DNA from: Holothuria scabra
Taxonomy: Eukaryota > Echinodermata > Holothuroidea > Aspidochirotida > Holothuriidae
Assembly (NCBI GenBank): GCA_037179385.1
Contig: CM074179.1
Coordinates: 4,960,001-5,024,000, forward strand
Direction: 5' to 3'
Length of the DNA: 64,000 nt
Part shown: one piece after another, positions 11,985-24,300 of the stretch
Layout of the letters: each line of letters opens with the position of its first letter
Numbering within the stretch: the first letter of the stretch is position 1
Position numbers and translations under genes: made by a program
Notes under the pieces: model-generated
The model's input: the letters and a program-made list of their open reading frames with translations, nothing else
What the model was told of the DNA's origin: nothing
Databases searched by the model: none

Positions 11985-13200
11985 AAACAATATTAGCCAC
12001 ACCTTGTTTTGGTAAGGTAATATCTAGCACCAGCTTTGATAAAATTCAGCGTTATTTGCTTGTGACAGATAACCACTCTAGCTGCTAGAGATCAACAGGG
12101 GAATCTCTGTGACAAGTTGGTCAAGGTCCGTCCCTTACTTGAATCCTTGCTTACATCTTTTCCTGTTCACTTTCAACCTAACAGGGAACTGAGCATTTAC
12201 GAGCAGATGATTGGGACAAAGGCCCGTTGCAACTTCATACAATATATGAAGGACAAACCAACGAAACGAGGGGTCAAGATGTGGGTTTTGGCCGATGCTA
12301 AAGTCCACTAATGTCTGAATTTCCAAGTGCACACGGGTGGCACGAGAGAACAAGGTTTGAGCTTCCGTGTTGTGAATGAGCTGATAGAGAAATAATTGGG
12401 AGTGGGTCATCGACTCTTTGGCGATAATGTTGGTGTAACTGTTTTACACTAGTTCCGATCTATTACTTCATCTGCTCAAACACAACACATTGGCTGTGGG
12501 AACGGTTCTCCAGAATCGGTTCCAATTGCTTACGCGTATTCGAACTTCTTGTCAGAATATTGCGGTTGACCAATCACTTTTCTAGAGTAGTCATGGGATT
12601 ACAGCATGCAGGTGGAAAGACGGAGGTGGAAAGACATTTGTGTTTTGTTTATCGACAGTGCATGGAAACACTGGAGCTGACCGCCCGCAGAAAGAGTGGT
12701 GGCCGAGGTGAAATGGAAAAAGTGCAGAAGCCAAAAGCTATCTGTGACTACCACCGTTTTATGGGCGATGTAGACGTCTATGACCAGCTCCTGTCATTCT
12801 ATGGTCTTCGACGCCGATATAAAAGATGGTGGTTGAAGGTATATTGGTGATTGATTTTCATAACAGTTTTGAATCCAATCGCACTGTGGAAATTGAAACA
12901 CCCAGACTTTCCGAGAAATATTCACAAAAGTTTCAGATTACGCCTAACCAAACAGCTTACTGCTGGTCTGATGGAGACAAATGTACCTCGGCAACCAACA
13001 AACAGAATTGCAGGCCACCTGGTTCACACCCTCAACCCCCAGTATTTCAATCCAAAGAAACATGCACAGTGTGCGGAGACCGTCGAGGTAAGACTCGTAT
13101 GGGGTGTGGCCTTTGCGGGGAGAATGTACAGCTACACATCAGTTCATATAGAGAACCTTCCTGCTTCCAAATTCACCACAGCAGGGCTGTTTACAAGTAG
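11985..13200 (+). pseudogene. piggyBac-family transposase, decayed
   Basis: Successive plus-strand frames give, in order, a piggyBac-type core: SFDKIQRYLLVTDN (about 12030), then KVRPLLESLL and NRELSIYEQMIGTKARCNF at 12117-12311, GLSFRVVNELIEK (about 12355), KPKAICDYHRFMGDVDVYDQ with KRWWLKVYW at 12560-12850, and a C-terminal cysteine-rich ribbon (CTVCGDRRGK..CGLCGENV) near 13060-13130. In intact family members this is one DDE_Tnp_1_7 protein that cuts and pastes at TTAA. Here several frameshifts and stops split it and the N-terminus is missing, so it cannot be active. Terminal repeats were not found. Confidence 0.75.
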
Positions 13201-13424
13201 AAACATGCCCTGTAGTTGAAACTACCTCTCCAAATTAGTTCAGTTCCCACAGATCATTATTGCCATGTCAATCAATCTTATTTAGGCTGACCAAGCAAGT
13301 TATGAAACTGATGTATCGAATATTGTTGAGCTGTGTGATGGGAAGAATCTAAGTTAAAGTTCAGTAAGTTCACTATGTTACATTATTTACAATTAAACGA
13401 GAAATAAGAAAAAAAATAACGAGC

Positions 13425-13805
13425 CGGCAATGAATGCCGGGAGTAATATTCGAGCTCAATGAAAAATTTTTCGACACCGGGTTCCTTTCCCTCCACACAT
13501 ATACTAGATCAAAATTTGTCAAACATTCAAAAACTTTATCACTCGCTCAAAATTAGTTCGTGGGTTTCCTCCGATCTTGTCAAAATCAATTGAGAACGAA
13601 AGTAAAATCTCCAGCCCATATATGAGTTTCGGTGTTAAAACTGCTTACAAGTTTATTAATTTCGGCAAAGAAATTGGGGTCGTCTCTATTAGGACCATAG
13701 ACACAAACAAGTGTCAAAACAGTATTCATTACCTTCACGTCTATAATTATGTACCTGCCAAGTGCATGTGACTTCAACTTAATAACGTCAAAATCCAATG
13801 AAGTT
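13425..13805 (-). pseudogene. L1/Tx1-group LINE endonuclease fragment
   Basis: The minus-strand frame 13798-13586 reads an APE-type endonuclease core, VYGPNRDDPNFF then WAGDFTFVLN (the GDFN motif with N changed to T). After a stop or frameshift, another frame continues with KVFECLTNFDLVYVWREGNP, which matches the next part of L1/Tx1 endonucleases. It is a 5' and 3' truncated relic. Confidence 0.65.
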
Positions 13806-16560
13806 TTTTAAAGCACCGTGAGAAATATATTTTTACTCCCCACTCAGCCTTTTCACCTATTTCCATATATTTTCATCCGTGTAACATTCGTGTACTGTGT
13901 AGCATAGAAAATAGGTTCTTGTACTGCCGAAAACCTCGAACATTGAATAGTTAGATTGGATTTAACGACACACCCAACGCGAATGTGTAATATAGTGTCA
14001 CCAGGATAGACAAAGTAACTTGAGCATCAATGCTGCTTTAGCTCACACACATAGCCACCTGTGGGTGCTTGTTTTGCATAATTTGCTATTGTCGAGTTCT
14101 AGTTAGGTTCGCAGATGGTGAAGACTTAACACAGTGACATTGTGGGTTGTCTTTAAAAATCCTAGGTATCCAATTTAACTCAAAGTTCATGAAGGAGTAA
14201 AAAGGGTCAGTCACATACCTGCTTTATTGTGTTCTTTGAAAAATAGTGGTGAGGTTGAAAAGATGGGGACACAGTTATGCAGATATTTGAAAGACAATTA
14301 GTAACATAATATCTATAGGTATTTTACTTGTCATAAGTTAAGAAGTCTTTGTAAATGATTATCTTAAGGCAAAAATGAGGAGTCTTTAACATCTATATTT
14401 TGTCCTTCATGTTTATTTTTTCAAAGTATTAATTGTAGTATAAAAAGCCACTAAGAACAAGAAAATTTATCTATAATGAAAGGTGTAAGTATTTGTGTCC
14501 TGTTTATATAAAGTTGTATCTGTTTCCTTCTTTAATTAAGAGTAGATACATGTACTGATAAAATATTGCATGCAAAGAACTATGGAGATGGAAAAAGGGA
14601 AATGTAATAATGTAAGAGGAAAAAAGGAACTTATAGATAGAAAGTAATAAAATATGAAATGATTGGCACTTCAGGCTGGAAGTAGATGAAGACAGTGATA
14701 TTTATGTTGACCTCTGGAATGTTTATATTGTCTTCATGAAGTCATGAGAAATGTTAAGAGTAAAATCATTTACAGAAATGTCTGAAAATCAAAAGGTCTC
14801 GAAAAGTTATGTACATAAATACACTGTAAGTTACAGATAGGGGAGTCAATATCTTTTGAATACTTGGGAAGGCTGTATGGTGGGGTTTTTTTTTCTCTCA
14901 CAAAACTTTCCTGCATGGAAATGTTTTCAGTTTCAACTTTTTTCATATAAAAATACATAACTATGTCATACTGTACACTATAATTATGATAACATGAGGT
15001 AAGCTTAAAATAAATACATATTTTATGATATAAGTTACTGGTACACCTTTGTGCTATCGTGGGGCAAGTTAGGAGCTGAATACATTTACCGAAAGTACTG
15101 ATCTTCTAAAGAAGTTATATACAGAATATATGTTCTTCCTTGATGTTAATGAGGTATTTGATGAAAGCTGCATGATATCAGAATTTTAGATTTGGGTGTT
15201 CACATGTTGTGGGCTTAAGGAAGAAGTTTCCTCCGTCTCACATAATCGGTTTGGAGAGATATATGGAACAGGTACTCATCCTCTTTAGGGTGGACGTCTG
15301 TAGCTGTTGTATTTTCATAGACCTCACCCAGCACAGGGATACATGAAATTACTATCAAAATGCTGCTATCAAATGCCATTAGTTGAGAGTGGATAATAGT
15401 TCAAAATTGCTCAAAATGTGGATATCAAAACTTGACAATAAATCAGTTATACAAAATTGGTTTTCAAAAGAAAAAAAAAGAAAAAGAATGAGACACAGGG
15501 TCAGATTTCCTTTTAATGTACGTCCTATAAAGTGGATCGCACATCACATCACACATCACATTATCTCAGTCAATTATCTCTCAACTATTGTTACAGTATT
15601 ACTGCATGCACAGAAATTTGTAGACCAATAATTAAATTGGAAAGTGAACCATCACCTTATAACAAAACAATACTTGTGAATAGCAATGAGTCAGTATTTG
15701 ACTTGCTTTTTTACCTTGACTTGATATTGTTAAGTTGAAAGAAACCTTTGCTGGCGAGAAACATATTTATAGTTCCAGAGTCTATCTGCAGACTCCTCTG
15801 GTTAGTGATTTCTTAAAAACGCAGAAATTTGATACAGAAATTAAAGGTAATGTACATGCACAAGGGTGTTTGGCAAGGAGAACATGTCAATGCAGTCTGC
15901 CACTGGTTTAACATATACATTTTTTTAATTCAGAAAATCATGTATAATTTTGGCGCGAATTATATGAATATTTTTATGGGTTCAGCATTCCAGTCCATAA
16001 TTGCTGTGCTATTGTATTTACTTTTTATGAGCGTATAGGCTGGTTGCTTGCAGGAAGTTGCTGGATTCTAGTTCCAAGAATAGGCTGGTCACATGGCGGC
16101 TGGTAAGGTATCCTGGGTGAGGCGCTTTGCAAATTACTGTTCCAGATGTATTTTTGTGACTGTGTTCATATTAAGTTCCACACTGACCAATAATGGTGTG
16201 ATGTCAATGAAGTCGGCTGGTGACATGTCCAATTCTGAGAGTAAAGATTCATGCATTTCGAGGGTTCGAACACAGTTGGTTATAAGTGTTAAAGTGTTAC
16301 TGCAAGAGAACGTGAAGAATTATGTTTAATATGCATTTTCCTTATCATAAATGTGTTTATTGAAATAGAAATTGATTAAGTGATGCACTTTGATTAAAAT
16401 TTTAATGATTTCTCTGATAGAAGTTGTTCAGTGACTTGAAATTAGTAACAGGAGCAAATTTGACTCGTTGTAAAAATCCAAGCTTTGCATGTCACCATAT
16501 GGTGTGAATTAATTTTGTGGAGTGCTATCTCCAGGATTAACAGATGATGTTGGAGTCGAC
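13806..16560. other. Spacer, AT-rich, one dispersed repeat
   Basis: No supported gene. 13961-14003 carries a dispersed repeat (TTTAACGACACAC..CGAATGTGTAATATAGTGTC) also seen near 31530 and 32490. Short frames at 15383-15738 and 16093-16329 have no domain evidence. Confidence 0.45.
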
Positions 16561-16860
16561 AAATATAGGCCCTTTTTCTGATTTCAAAAGATCAATGTAT
16601 TCCATATTTGATACAAATCTAAGTTTGCTCTGTCCAAATATCATGTTTAAGTTTTACGAGTTTGGCACCCATAACCTTAAGAGGGGACTTATCAGAAACA
16701 AAAGGGTTTTTTGAATCTCTATAATATATCATATATACCAAGTTGGAAATATATCTAAGTTTGCTTTGTCCAAATTATCATGTTAACATGGTTTTGGGGT
16801 TTGATCCTGGAGTGACAACAGATGAGCTTGGCCTCCACCAAAAGAGCAGGGTCCTTTCCT
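16561..16860. repeat. Diverged dispersed repeat, GGTCA family
   Basis: Two copies of AAATCTAAGTTTGCTNTGTCCAAAT-type sequence (about 16610 and 16750, about 140 bp apart) are followed by a GACCTCCACC-like stretch on one strand. It resembles the 148-bp units at 43680-44430 and the repeat near 39095. Confidence 0.4.
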
Positions 16861-16908
16861 CACTATAATTTATATGACCAATTTTGAAATATATATCGAC
16901 CGTCTTCT

Positions 16909-17458
16909 TCGGAATATATTGAAATAAATTGAAGTCTTCTATCTCCACATATAGCATGGACAGCTGCATTTCTGATGGTAACCCTGGCAATGTATGAGGT
17001 ATTTGAAATATGGTATTAATCCTTAAGATGTACCTGAAGTCATATTTTGAAGAGTATGAAAATTAATTCTTAGGTTTATCTTACCATCTTCATAGGGCAT
17101 TCCTGAGCTGAGATATAAAATGTCGAAGCTAATGCACTCATTTTAAAAAGGTTATATTTTGAAATAATTTGTGATGTCACAATATATGTCGGAATATATT
17201 GAAATAAATTGAAGTCTTCTATCTCCATATATAGCATGGACAGCTGCATTTCTGATGGTAACCCTGGCAATGTATGAGGTATTTGAAATATGGTATTAAT
17301 CCTTAAGATGTACCTGAAGTCATATTTTGAAGAGTATGAAAATTGATTCTTAGGTTCATCTTACCATCTTCATAGGGCATTCCTGAGCTGAGATATAAAA
17401 TGTCGAAGCTTATGCACTCATTTTAAAAAGGTATATTTTGAAATAATTTGTGATGTCA
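16909..17458. repeat. Tandem duplication, 280-bp unit, two copies
   Basis: 16909-17188 and 17189-17458 are nearly identical, with a few substitutions and one 1-bp gap. Each unit contains the 5' part of the last RPA-like exon (from its splice acceptor to ..TATTCCGA) plus the left end of the TTAA MITE. The duplication therefore happened after the MITE inserted and is young. It leaves an extra partial exon at 17263-17189 with a usable acceptor. Confidence 0.8.
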
Positions 17459-17831
17459 TTGTTGTTCAACTAAAAATACAATCTGCTTTTTTTGTTTTGC
17501 TAGAAGTTACTGCAATTCATACCAAGGTGTGATAGTGTGCATTTAATCTTATGGTGTGATGAAAAGCCCTCTCTGTTAAACATGCTTTACAAGCAAACAG
17601 GAAGTGTTCAATGTCATGAACACAATTTCAATTTTAAAGGGAATCAAGGTAGATAGTGGAGTTGTACAATAAGTGTCACAAATTACTGCGCAATGGACCA
17701 ATTTGTTTAAGTGAATAGAATTAACTATTTATATGTCAGCTCTGGCATGATTTTTGAAGATGGTAGTTGGACTGTTACAATTCATTTTTTATCTTGTTTA
17801 AAATATATTTTTGACCTGTGGTCCACTTTAA
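17303..17831. mobile_element. TTAA-flanked palindromic MITE (family K), copy 1
   Basis: TTAA at both edges encloses GATGTACCTGAAGTC at one end and GACCTGTGGTCCACT at the other. Just inside, both ends carry inverted copies of a CATCTTCATAGGGCATTCCTG/GAGCTGAGATATAAAATGTC-type segment. TTAA duplication is typical of piggyBac and Kolobok families. It is non-coding and lies in an intron of the RPA-like gene. Confidence 0.65.
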
Positions 17832-18844
17832 TGAGTCGCAATAAAATGCCGTAGTACTTACTCCCCATAATCGACGCCAGTGATCTGAAATTTCCCCGTC
17901 TTTTTTGGTGTTGGTATCTGTAATGTAATGGTACATTCTAAATTATTATATTCTATGCTTCCCTTTTGGTTTTTTACAATTTGAGTTTTGTTACTCCTCA
18001 AAGGAATGGCATATAAGAAAAACTAATACAGATTTGTCTATACACGAATTCGGACAGCAAGTGATGGTCTGATTTCAGTCGGCCATAACTGGGGTCCATC
18101 ATCTTTAAATCTTTCAATTTCGTTGCTTACTTCTATGATGGATGGTTGTACACTTATTTGTATCCTAAATTCTCCAAGTTCACTAAACATGAGAGTTTGA
18201 AATCAGCATAAGTATTCCATAACTTGCAACATATCTTTTTGGTTGTTGGAGGGTCCTCAATGATGACAGCCCTTCTTTTCCAATTTTGTCCTTCTTTGAT
18301 AGGATACACCTGAAAAAAAATGTAAAATTAAATGAGATGGCTTTTACATTTCAAATTCACATTCAATAAAATAAAATATTATTATGCATGTGTTAAAATT
18401 CAACAAAAGCTTATTGAGGGAGCTTTAAGTAAAAAACACAAAAGAGGCGTTGCTGCTCCAATCAGGCCATATCTGCGCGCCTCAGGAGTGGACAAAAAGT
18501 AGACGTAGCATGCCTTGCATCAGCTTCCATAGGCGACTGACCATCTGACCTTTAACTATTGACTCTCTCGTTGTGGCCAAATTTTCGGGTAGTTAGAAGA
18601 TGGGTGGCAGCCCTGTTCTTCATCTGGGGCCAAAAGGCTTTGTAACAGTCATAACGGGTTAATTGCAGCAATATGTTGACAAATTCACTAGGAAATCATG
18701 GGACATTCTGTAGATTTAGGCACCAACAATACAGTTAAATGACTGTAATTGGAGAAATTTAAGTCAGAACTTTTAAATTTTGCCTATCAGTTTAGAAAAC
18801 GTTTGAGGTCTTGTACATTGTTTTTGAATAGAAAGCAGGCTTAG

Positions 18845-19255
18845 GGCAATTACATCTCAATGTAATCGATTACGATTGTGATTAATTTGCAATGTAATCT
18901 TCATTGCAATCGTGATTATGTTTTCTTTTCACATAAACGATGTAGTAGGCAAACCAATCCAGTGCCCACAACTGGAAAAAAGGCCATGTGTGGACGTTGT
19001 TCTAGAAAAGCCCAGAGAGAACCAAGTCCTCCCAAAGTAGAGATTATTGAACCCATGCACTTCTTACTCATTTTAAGCTGGAACATCCAAGAAAGAGGGA
19101 CAATTAAAGTTCATCACTCCAACAGAAGACCCAAGCCATAAAAAAAATGTCTAGTAACTTCACTTGTTTGTTCAATTCAACTCCAATGTAATCAGAAATG
19201 AAACCACGATTGCGATTACTTGGAATTTTCACAAAAGTAATCGATTGTGATAACA
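18845..19255. mobile_element. Inverted-repeat element with TAATCGATTAC ends
   Basis: Left: CAATGTAATCGATTACGATT and TTGCAATCGTGATTA. Right, in reverse complement: ATCACAATCGATTACTTTTG and CGCAATCGTGGTTTC. The ends are long imperfect inverted repeats around a short cysteine-containing frame (18950-19140) that cannot be assigned to a family. It sits in an intron of the RPA-like gene. Confidence 0.45.
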
Positions 19256-20375
19256 GCTACTTCAAAATGAACTAAATACCAGAAAACTGTTATTGTAGGC
19301 ATCCCTGCAAAGGTGAATCTTCAGGTTCTTGATTGAAATCCTCCTGTTACCAATGGTTTTGCTGGGTTGTTGGAAGTTATTAGCAATTACTGTTTGCAAT
19401 TGATTTGATGAGTTAAATTACCTGTACAATTTTTCCTTCCACAGAAAGCCGTCTTTTTTGGGAAATGCCAGGGCCTCAGGGATGGTGCACTTCTTTGGAT
19501 TGTAGAAGTTATCTAACATTTCTTTAGGGATGTCAAATCGAGTCCCTGTTTGGAAAATATGTAATATGAAAATAAGTGATCAAGTTCAAAGATGCAGGTA
19601 CATTTTAGAAAATTGTACATTACAAAAATTCTTTGAAAATGTATGTCTTAAATGTTATAAGCAGAAAGTAATAAACCCAATTGTTTTGCAAGATGGAGCA
19701 AGGAACAGTTAATATCATTTGCATCAAGTAATGAGAGGGTGTGATCCCAGGGTCATTTACAAAGAGCAAAATCATTTTATCAGAGTAGGAATACATTTGT
19801 GTAAGGTCGTATGATACCTGAATAAAGAAAATGCATTGAAATTTACATTCTTCTACTTAATGTCATGCTTAGCTTCTCTGGCTGGAAAATTTAACATGTG
19901 CCTATACGCTCACAGGTTAAAAGTGCGAGCAGTATGTTGAGAAGTTTGAACGATGGAATCGTGTCATCACTGTATAAATGACGAATAGAAAAATTACAAA
20001 AAGAACAAATTAATAGACTGGTGTTTGAGAGAACTGAAGTAACAAAAAATAAGGGGTCAAATTTGCATGTACCCGAAGAGGCCAATCATGTTCTTTTGCC
20101 CTGCTGTGTTTGGTACATTCTGTATATGTAACTAACAATTAGGTGGAGCTGGACTGCATTATTTCTTTTAATTGCTGCAAAAGTACCAACGGGTGCTGAC
20201 TGACTGACTTTGACACAATGACTCCATACACACATACATGCCACACAACATTATGATTGCATAGGTTTTTCTTATAGGAACGATGAAATAATGAATCTTT
20301 CTCATTGGTGCAATAGTATGAATAATTCATCCATTGAAAAGCTGAACCTACTATTCATTGTAGCTGTGTTGACGT

Positions 20376-20785
20376 CAGTGTTTGCACTGGGTAGGAAATT
20401 TGTACTAGGGTAACCGAACCGTATTACCCGTCGGGTACCCAGGAACCCGATCGTAAACCTTGCAATATATTTGGCAGCCCCGCGGGCTAGGCTATGCACT
20501 GTATAGTACGTAGGCCTATGGTGTTTCGTGAAATGGTCTAGGAGCGAATGTTAGAAACACACATCGAAGGAATTGTTTCTGGACAAGTGCAATTTAACAA
20601 AAGCATGTTACGGAAACAAACAAGTAAAGGAACTTCATTTCAAATAATTGTGAATGAGATGTAGGTTAATACATTGGTTACCTTCAATAATCACGTTATT
20701 TTGCACAAATCAAAAAGAAATGGAAAAACGCTACCCGGGTAGCATGAACGTCGGTCAGGTACCCGTGTAACCAGTGCAAACACTA
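20376..20785. mobile_element. 410-bp hAT MITE with 8-bp target duplication
   Basis: The terminal inverted repeats are CAGTGTTTGCACTGG and TAGTGTTTGCACTGG. The flanks GTTGACGT (20368-20375) and GTTGATGT (20786-20793) match at 7 of 8 positions, the size expected for hAT. The interior has repeated GGGTACCCG-like blocks and no ORF. It is inserted in an intron of the RPA-like gene. Confidence 0.7.
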
Positions 20786-21350
20786 GTTGATGTACAGAAT
20801 GTGAAATCTTTTACCACATGAAACTATGCATCTCAATGAAAATCATTCATTTTTGTATACAGTAATAATTGAGTTCAAATGAGATATAAATCAATACCTT
20901 TGACTTATCTGTTGTAAGCCGCATGTAGTTCGTCTCATCTTTTTGATTTAATGAGATGTGCTGAAATATCATGTATTTTGATTTCTTCACCTTCTTCCTT
21001 AATGTTGTCGCTGGTATATCATTAACTGACATTATATAAACTTCGTGAAGCTGTAATGCGTCTGATATTCCATAGAAAAAGAAGTTTTGTCCTCTTGCTT
21101 CTGGCTCTGTGAGAGCAAACAAAGTGACAGTAGCCATCTATAATATAAGACAAAGGAGAGAGATGTTGCGTTAAATTATCTTGTTCGTGCATTAACTTGA
21201 ATGTACATAGATTTATAGCATTTTTCCTCATTTAAAAGTTGGAGCCTATTGGTTATTTTTAATACCTGTGAAACGGTGTATATACTTTGGTACATTTCTT
21301 ACAATCTAATTCAACTCAGATAATACCTGTCTAAGGGTGTTATTAACATA

Positions 21351-24300
21351 CTATAATCCAAACACACATTGAACCGTACCATGATCAGACCATGAACAAT
21401 ATATTACATTGCTATAGTATACATTCAAATTTGAAAACACTAAATCGAACAGAGACTGTCCTCTTGTGGGTTTATTGATTTGTTGAGAACATTTAAAAGT
21501 ATGTATCATAAGTTTTATGAATTCACTTCTAGATCTAGTGAAATAAAAATCGCCTAAAATGATAATAGATTGCTGAAGATCAATGACAGTTGGCAAATGA
21601 TTTGAAACGACTGTTCTTGAAATGGGTCATCTTCATAGCAATCTGTATATGGATCTTGAAAATCTTTGGGGTATATAACATTCAGTTTTGATGCATAGTC
21701 TGCAAGACAGTAGTTTTTCAAAATATGAGGCCTTTGGGAGTATCTCTTAATATTTCCACATTCAATATCAGTGTCATTTGGATCCATTTGTTGTAAATCT
21801 TCCTTACTTTTCAGAAGAAATGTTCTCTCATCTGATGGGGACGTATTTAAAAATACTACACGTCTTGATGATCTCGTTATTGGTAGCTGTAAAAGAAGAT
21901 ATGCTGCTTCTTGTGCACTGCCTTCAGCAGCATTGAAGAATTTGTTGCCGATGGATTTGACTTGGCTTTCAATGTCTAAATTACCAGCTCTTGCTTCTTT
22001 GCATGCTTGATCTAATAATGAGCTCATCCCTCTTTGTGACTTACTCATGTATGCTACTATGTTTACTGTACAGGCATATGGGTCTGTGACAAACTGGATA
22101 TCATGGTTAGCTCCATATGTATCGAGTAAATTTTTCATGTACGGGTTTGTTCTTATTTCTTGTGGTTCTCGTCTTAAAAAGTAGTTGGTGTGCGAACACT
22201 GCTTTGTAAGCATGTAATGTACTGAGTTTCAGTGAGGTTTACCTGTTCTAAAAATTGCTCATGCGAAATGTTTTGTCCATCTTTAATTTCTGACAGGAGT
22301 TTTGATACCTTTTGAGAGTTCAATTTGGCTTCTAATCGTTGATCTTCTGATGTATGTTCTTCAAGTGGTTGCAACAGTGTGGTTTTTTCATTGGAGGCTT
22401 TGGGAAGCCAAATCTGCAAATTGGTCGCTTTTCATCTTTTACATTATCAGAACATGATATGTATTGATCCACAAAAGTAACAATTTCTTGTGCTGTGTTT
22501 TGTGACAATGATGGAGCATATTCTATCCAGAACATGATATGTGCATGCGGTGAGCCTCCCTGTTGGAATTCTATTCTAACAAAGGAGTCAATAATTTTTC
22601 CAATAGGGTGTAGTTTTGATTTGAGAACAACTGATATAAATACTTGCAGTCTGTGATCAAAAAATCTTACGCAGGTAACAGGATCTGATTTAATCAATCT
22701 GGTTTTTGTTGTCCAGTTTATGTCAGCAAGTTCTTCATCAGAATAACATCTATTATCAATCAATTTGCCGAAAACTTTAATCCAGTCTAACCACCTAGTG
22801 TCTGCTGCAGTCAAGGATACAAAACATGTTGGAAACCCTAGTTGCCTGATCATAGCTACAAGGTCTTTTTTTCGCTTTTACAGATATGGAGGTGAATTTC
22901 TTAGAGATCTAAAGATGTCATATCCTCCATCGAGCTTGAGTAATGTATTTTGATTCGCATCATCCAGAATATCTAAAGCAGTGTATTTTTTTCCTTTTAA
23001 CTTGCAACGCCGTATAGCTAGAGATACCTTTTCAGATATTTATTTAATCCGAACTTTCTTGAGTTTGAAAAAAAGATTGGGAACACATGTTGCAGCACGT
23101 CTATCTACATTTCTGATTTCCCACTTACACATATCACTATAGTGAACTTGACTTTGGGTCTTTTGCGATCTCTGTCCACAGTATATGGTTGGAAATGATA
23201 AATACTCTGCATCTTCATCACAAAAAAAAAAATGAAAGCGGATGTCGATTTTCTCCTGGTGCTATTGTCAGAATTGTACTTGTATCATATTCTGGTTCTG
23301 TTAGCAATGTGTCCATATTCCCATTGTTATTGTGATCCCCTATTTCATCAAAACTGTTGTCTTCAATATCACTATCTGGATCTATGTGTTTGTGTTGCAA
23401 ACCTCGATCTTCAGTCCCTGTCTGTGTTGTATCATTATACCATTGTTCATTGAATTCCAATTTCTTGAAATAGTGTCCCATTTTCGATTAACCACTTTAT
23501 AGCCTCAATAACTTTCTGAGCCTTCTGAGGTCTCACATTTTCTAAAAATACTGCTGATATATAGCATAATCTTCTTTTTTATTTAGTAGAGATAGTTTCT
23601 ATGTTTTACATGTTGCGGGGTAAAGCCTTTATTGTTGGAACAATATCTACAGGGACGTTAACAACATTTCCTTTGAGACAATACTGTCCTCCTCTTGGTC
23701 TTTCTTCCAACTCAAACAGATGTAGATCATGGGCTTTGTTGGGAATCCTCCATGATTTTTAATTGATAACTTTGGAATTTGATGGTTTTGAACAGATTTG
23801 AAACATGTATTACAGATCCATTCTGCTTGATTCACAGATAACATTCCTGTCCGACACTCTTTCAACATGGAGTTGGCTTCATGCATTTGTGACATATTCC
23901 TACACAATCTAACAGAAAGTCTAAACCATGTTTGATGGCACAAGTGCAAACATATGAGGGACCAGCCTTAATTTTATTTAGGAATGACTGTTTTGTTGTA
24001 TCCAGTGACTGTTCTTGTATATTTTGCTTAGAAATAGATTTATTTGACCTTCTTTTTTTACGTAGCATATTTTCATGAGCTAAAAATCTGTGCAAGCCCT
24101 TCGCTTTGCTTTGTACAATCTATTATATTCTCTTCTGGTTTGTTTGGGAGGAACATTTACCTCCTTCGAAGCCTTCTTGGGTTGCTTCTTAAGACTCACT
24201 TTTTCTGTATGTCTAAAATTGTCATGCTTTCGCAATGTACTTCTTTTACTAGATGTCTCTTTTACCTGCAACTGCTTTTTTGTTCTTTTTTGTTTGCTAG

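Larger units (their letters stand above)
16863..21137 (-). pseudogene. Multi-exon OB-fold/RPA-like gene, decayed
   Basis: Candidate exons on the minus strand: 21137-20898 (ATG after a TATAG acceptor, 80 codons, GTATTG donor), 19545-19422 (RFDIPKEMLDNFYNPKKC; GTAATT donor), 18309-18131 (VYPIKEGQNWKRRAVIIED, KKICCKLWNTYADF, then after a frameshift SELGEFRIQISVQPSIIE; GTAAGC donor), 17917-17862 (IPTPKKTGKFQITGVDYG; GTAAGT donor) and 16983-16863 (VTIRNAAVHAICGDRRLQF). The third exon has the beta-strand/LW pattern of replication protein A OB-folds, which bind single-stranded DNA. Phases agree from exon 3 to exon 5 but not from 1 to 2 or 2 to 3, and exon 3 contains a frameshift, so it is probably a pseudogene or a missed exon exists. 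It follows the broken Helentron in the same orientation. Some Helitrons carry RPA-like genes, so common origin is an inference. Confidence 0.45.

Noticed and set aside
16093..16329. 78-codon frame starting MAAGKVSW
   Set aside because: The start looks protein-like but no domain, homology or splice evidence supports it.
16778..17270. Repeated frames starting MPGLPSEMQLSMLY
   Set aside because: Wrong frame of the duplicated RPA-like exon, whose phase-consistent frame reads VTIRNAAVHAICGDRR.
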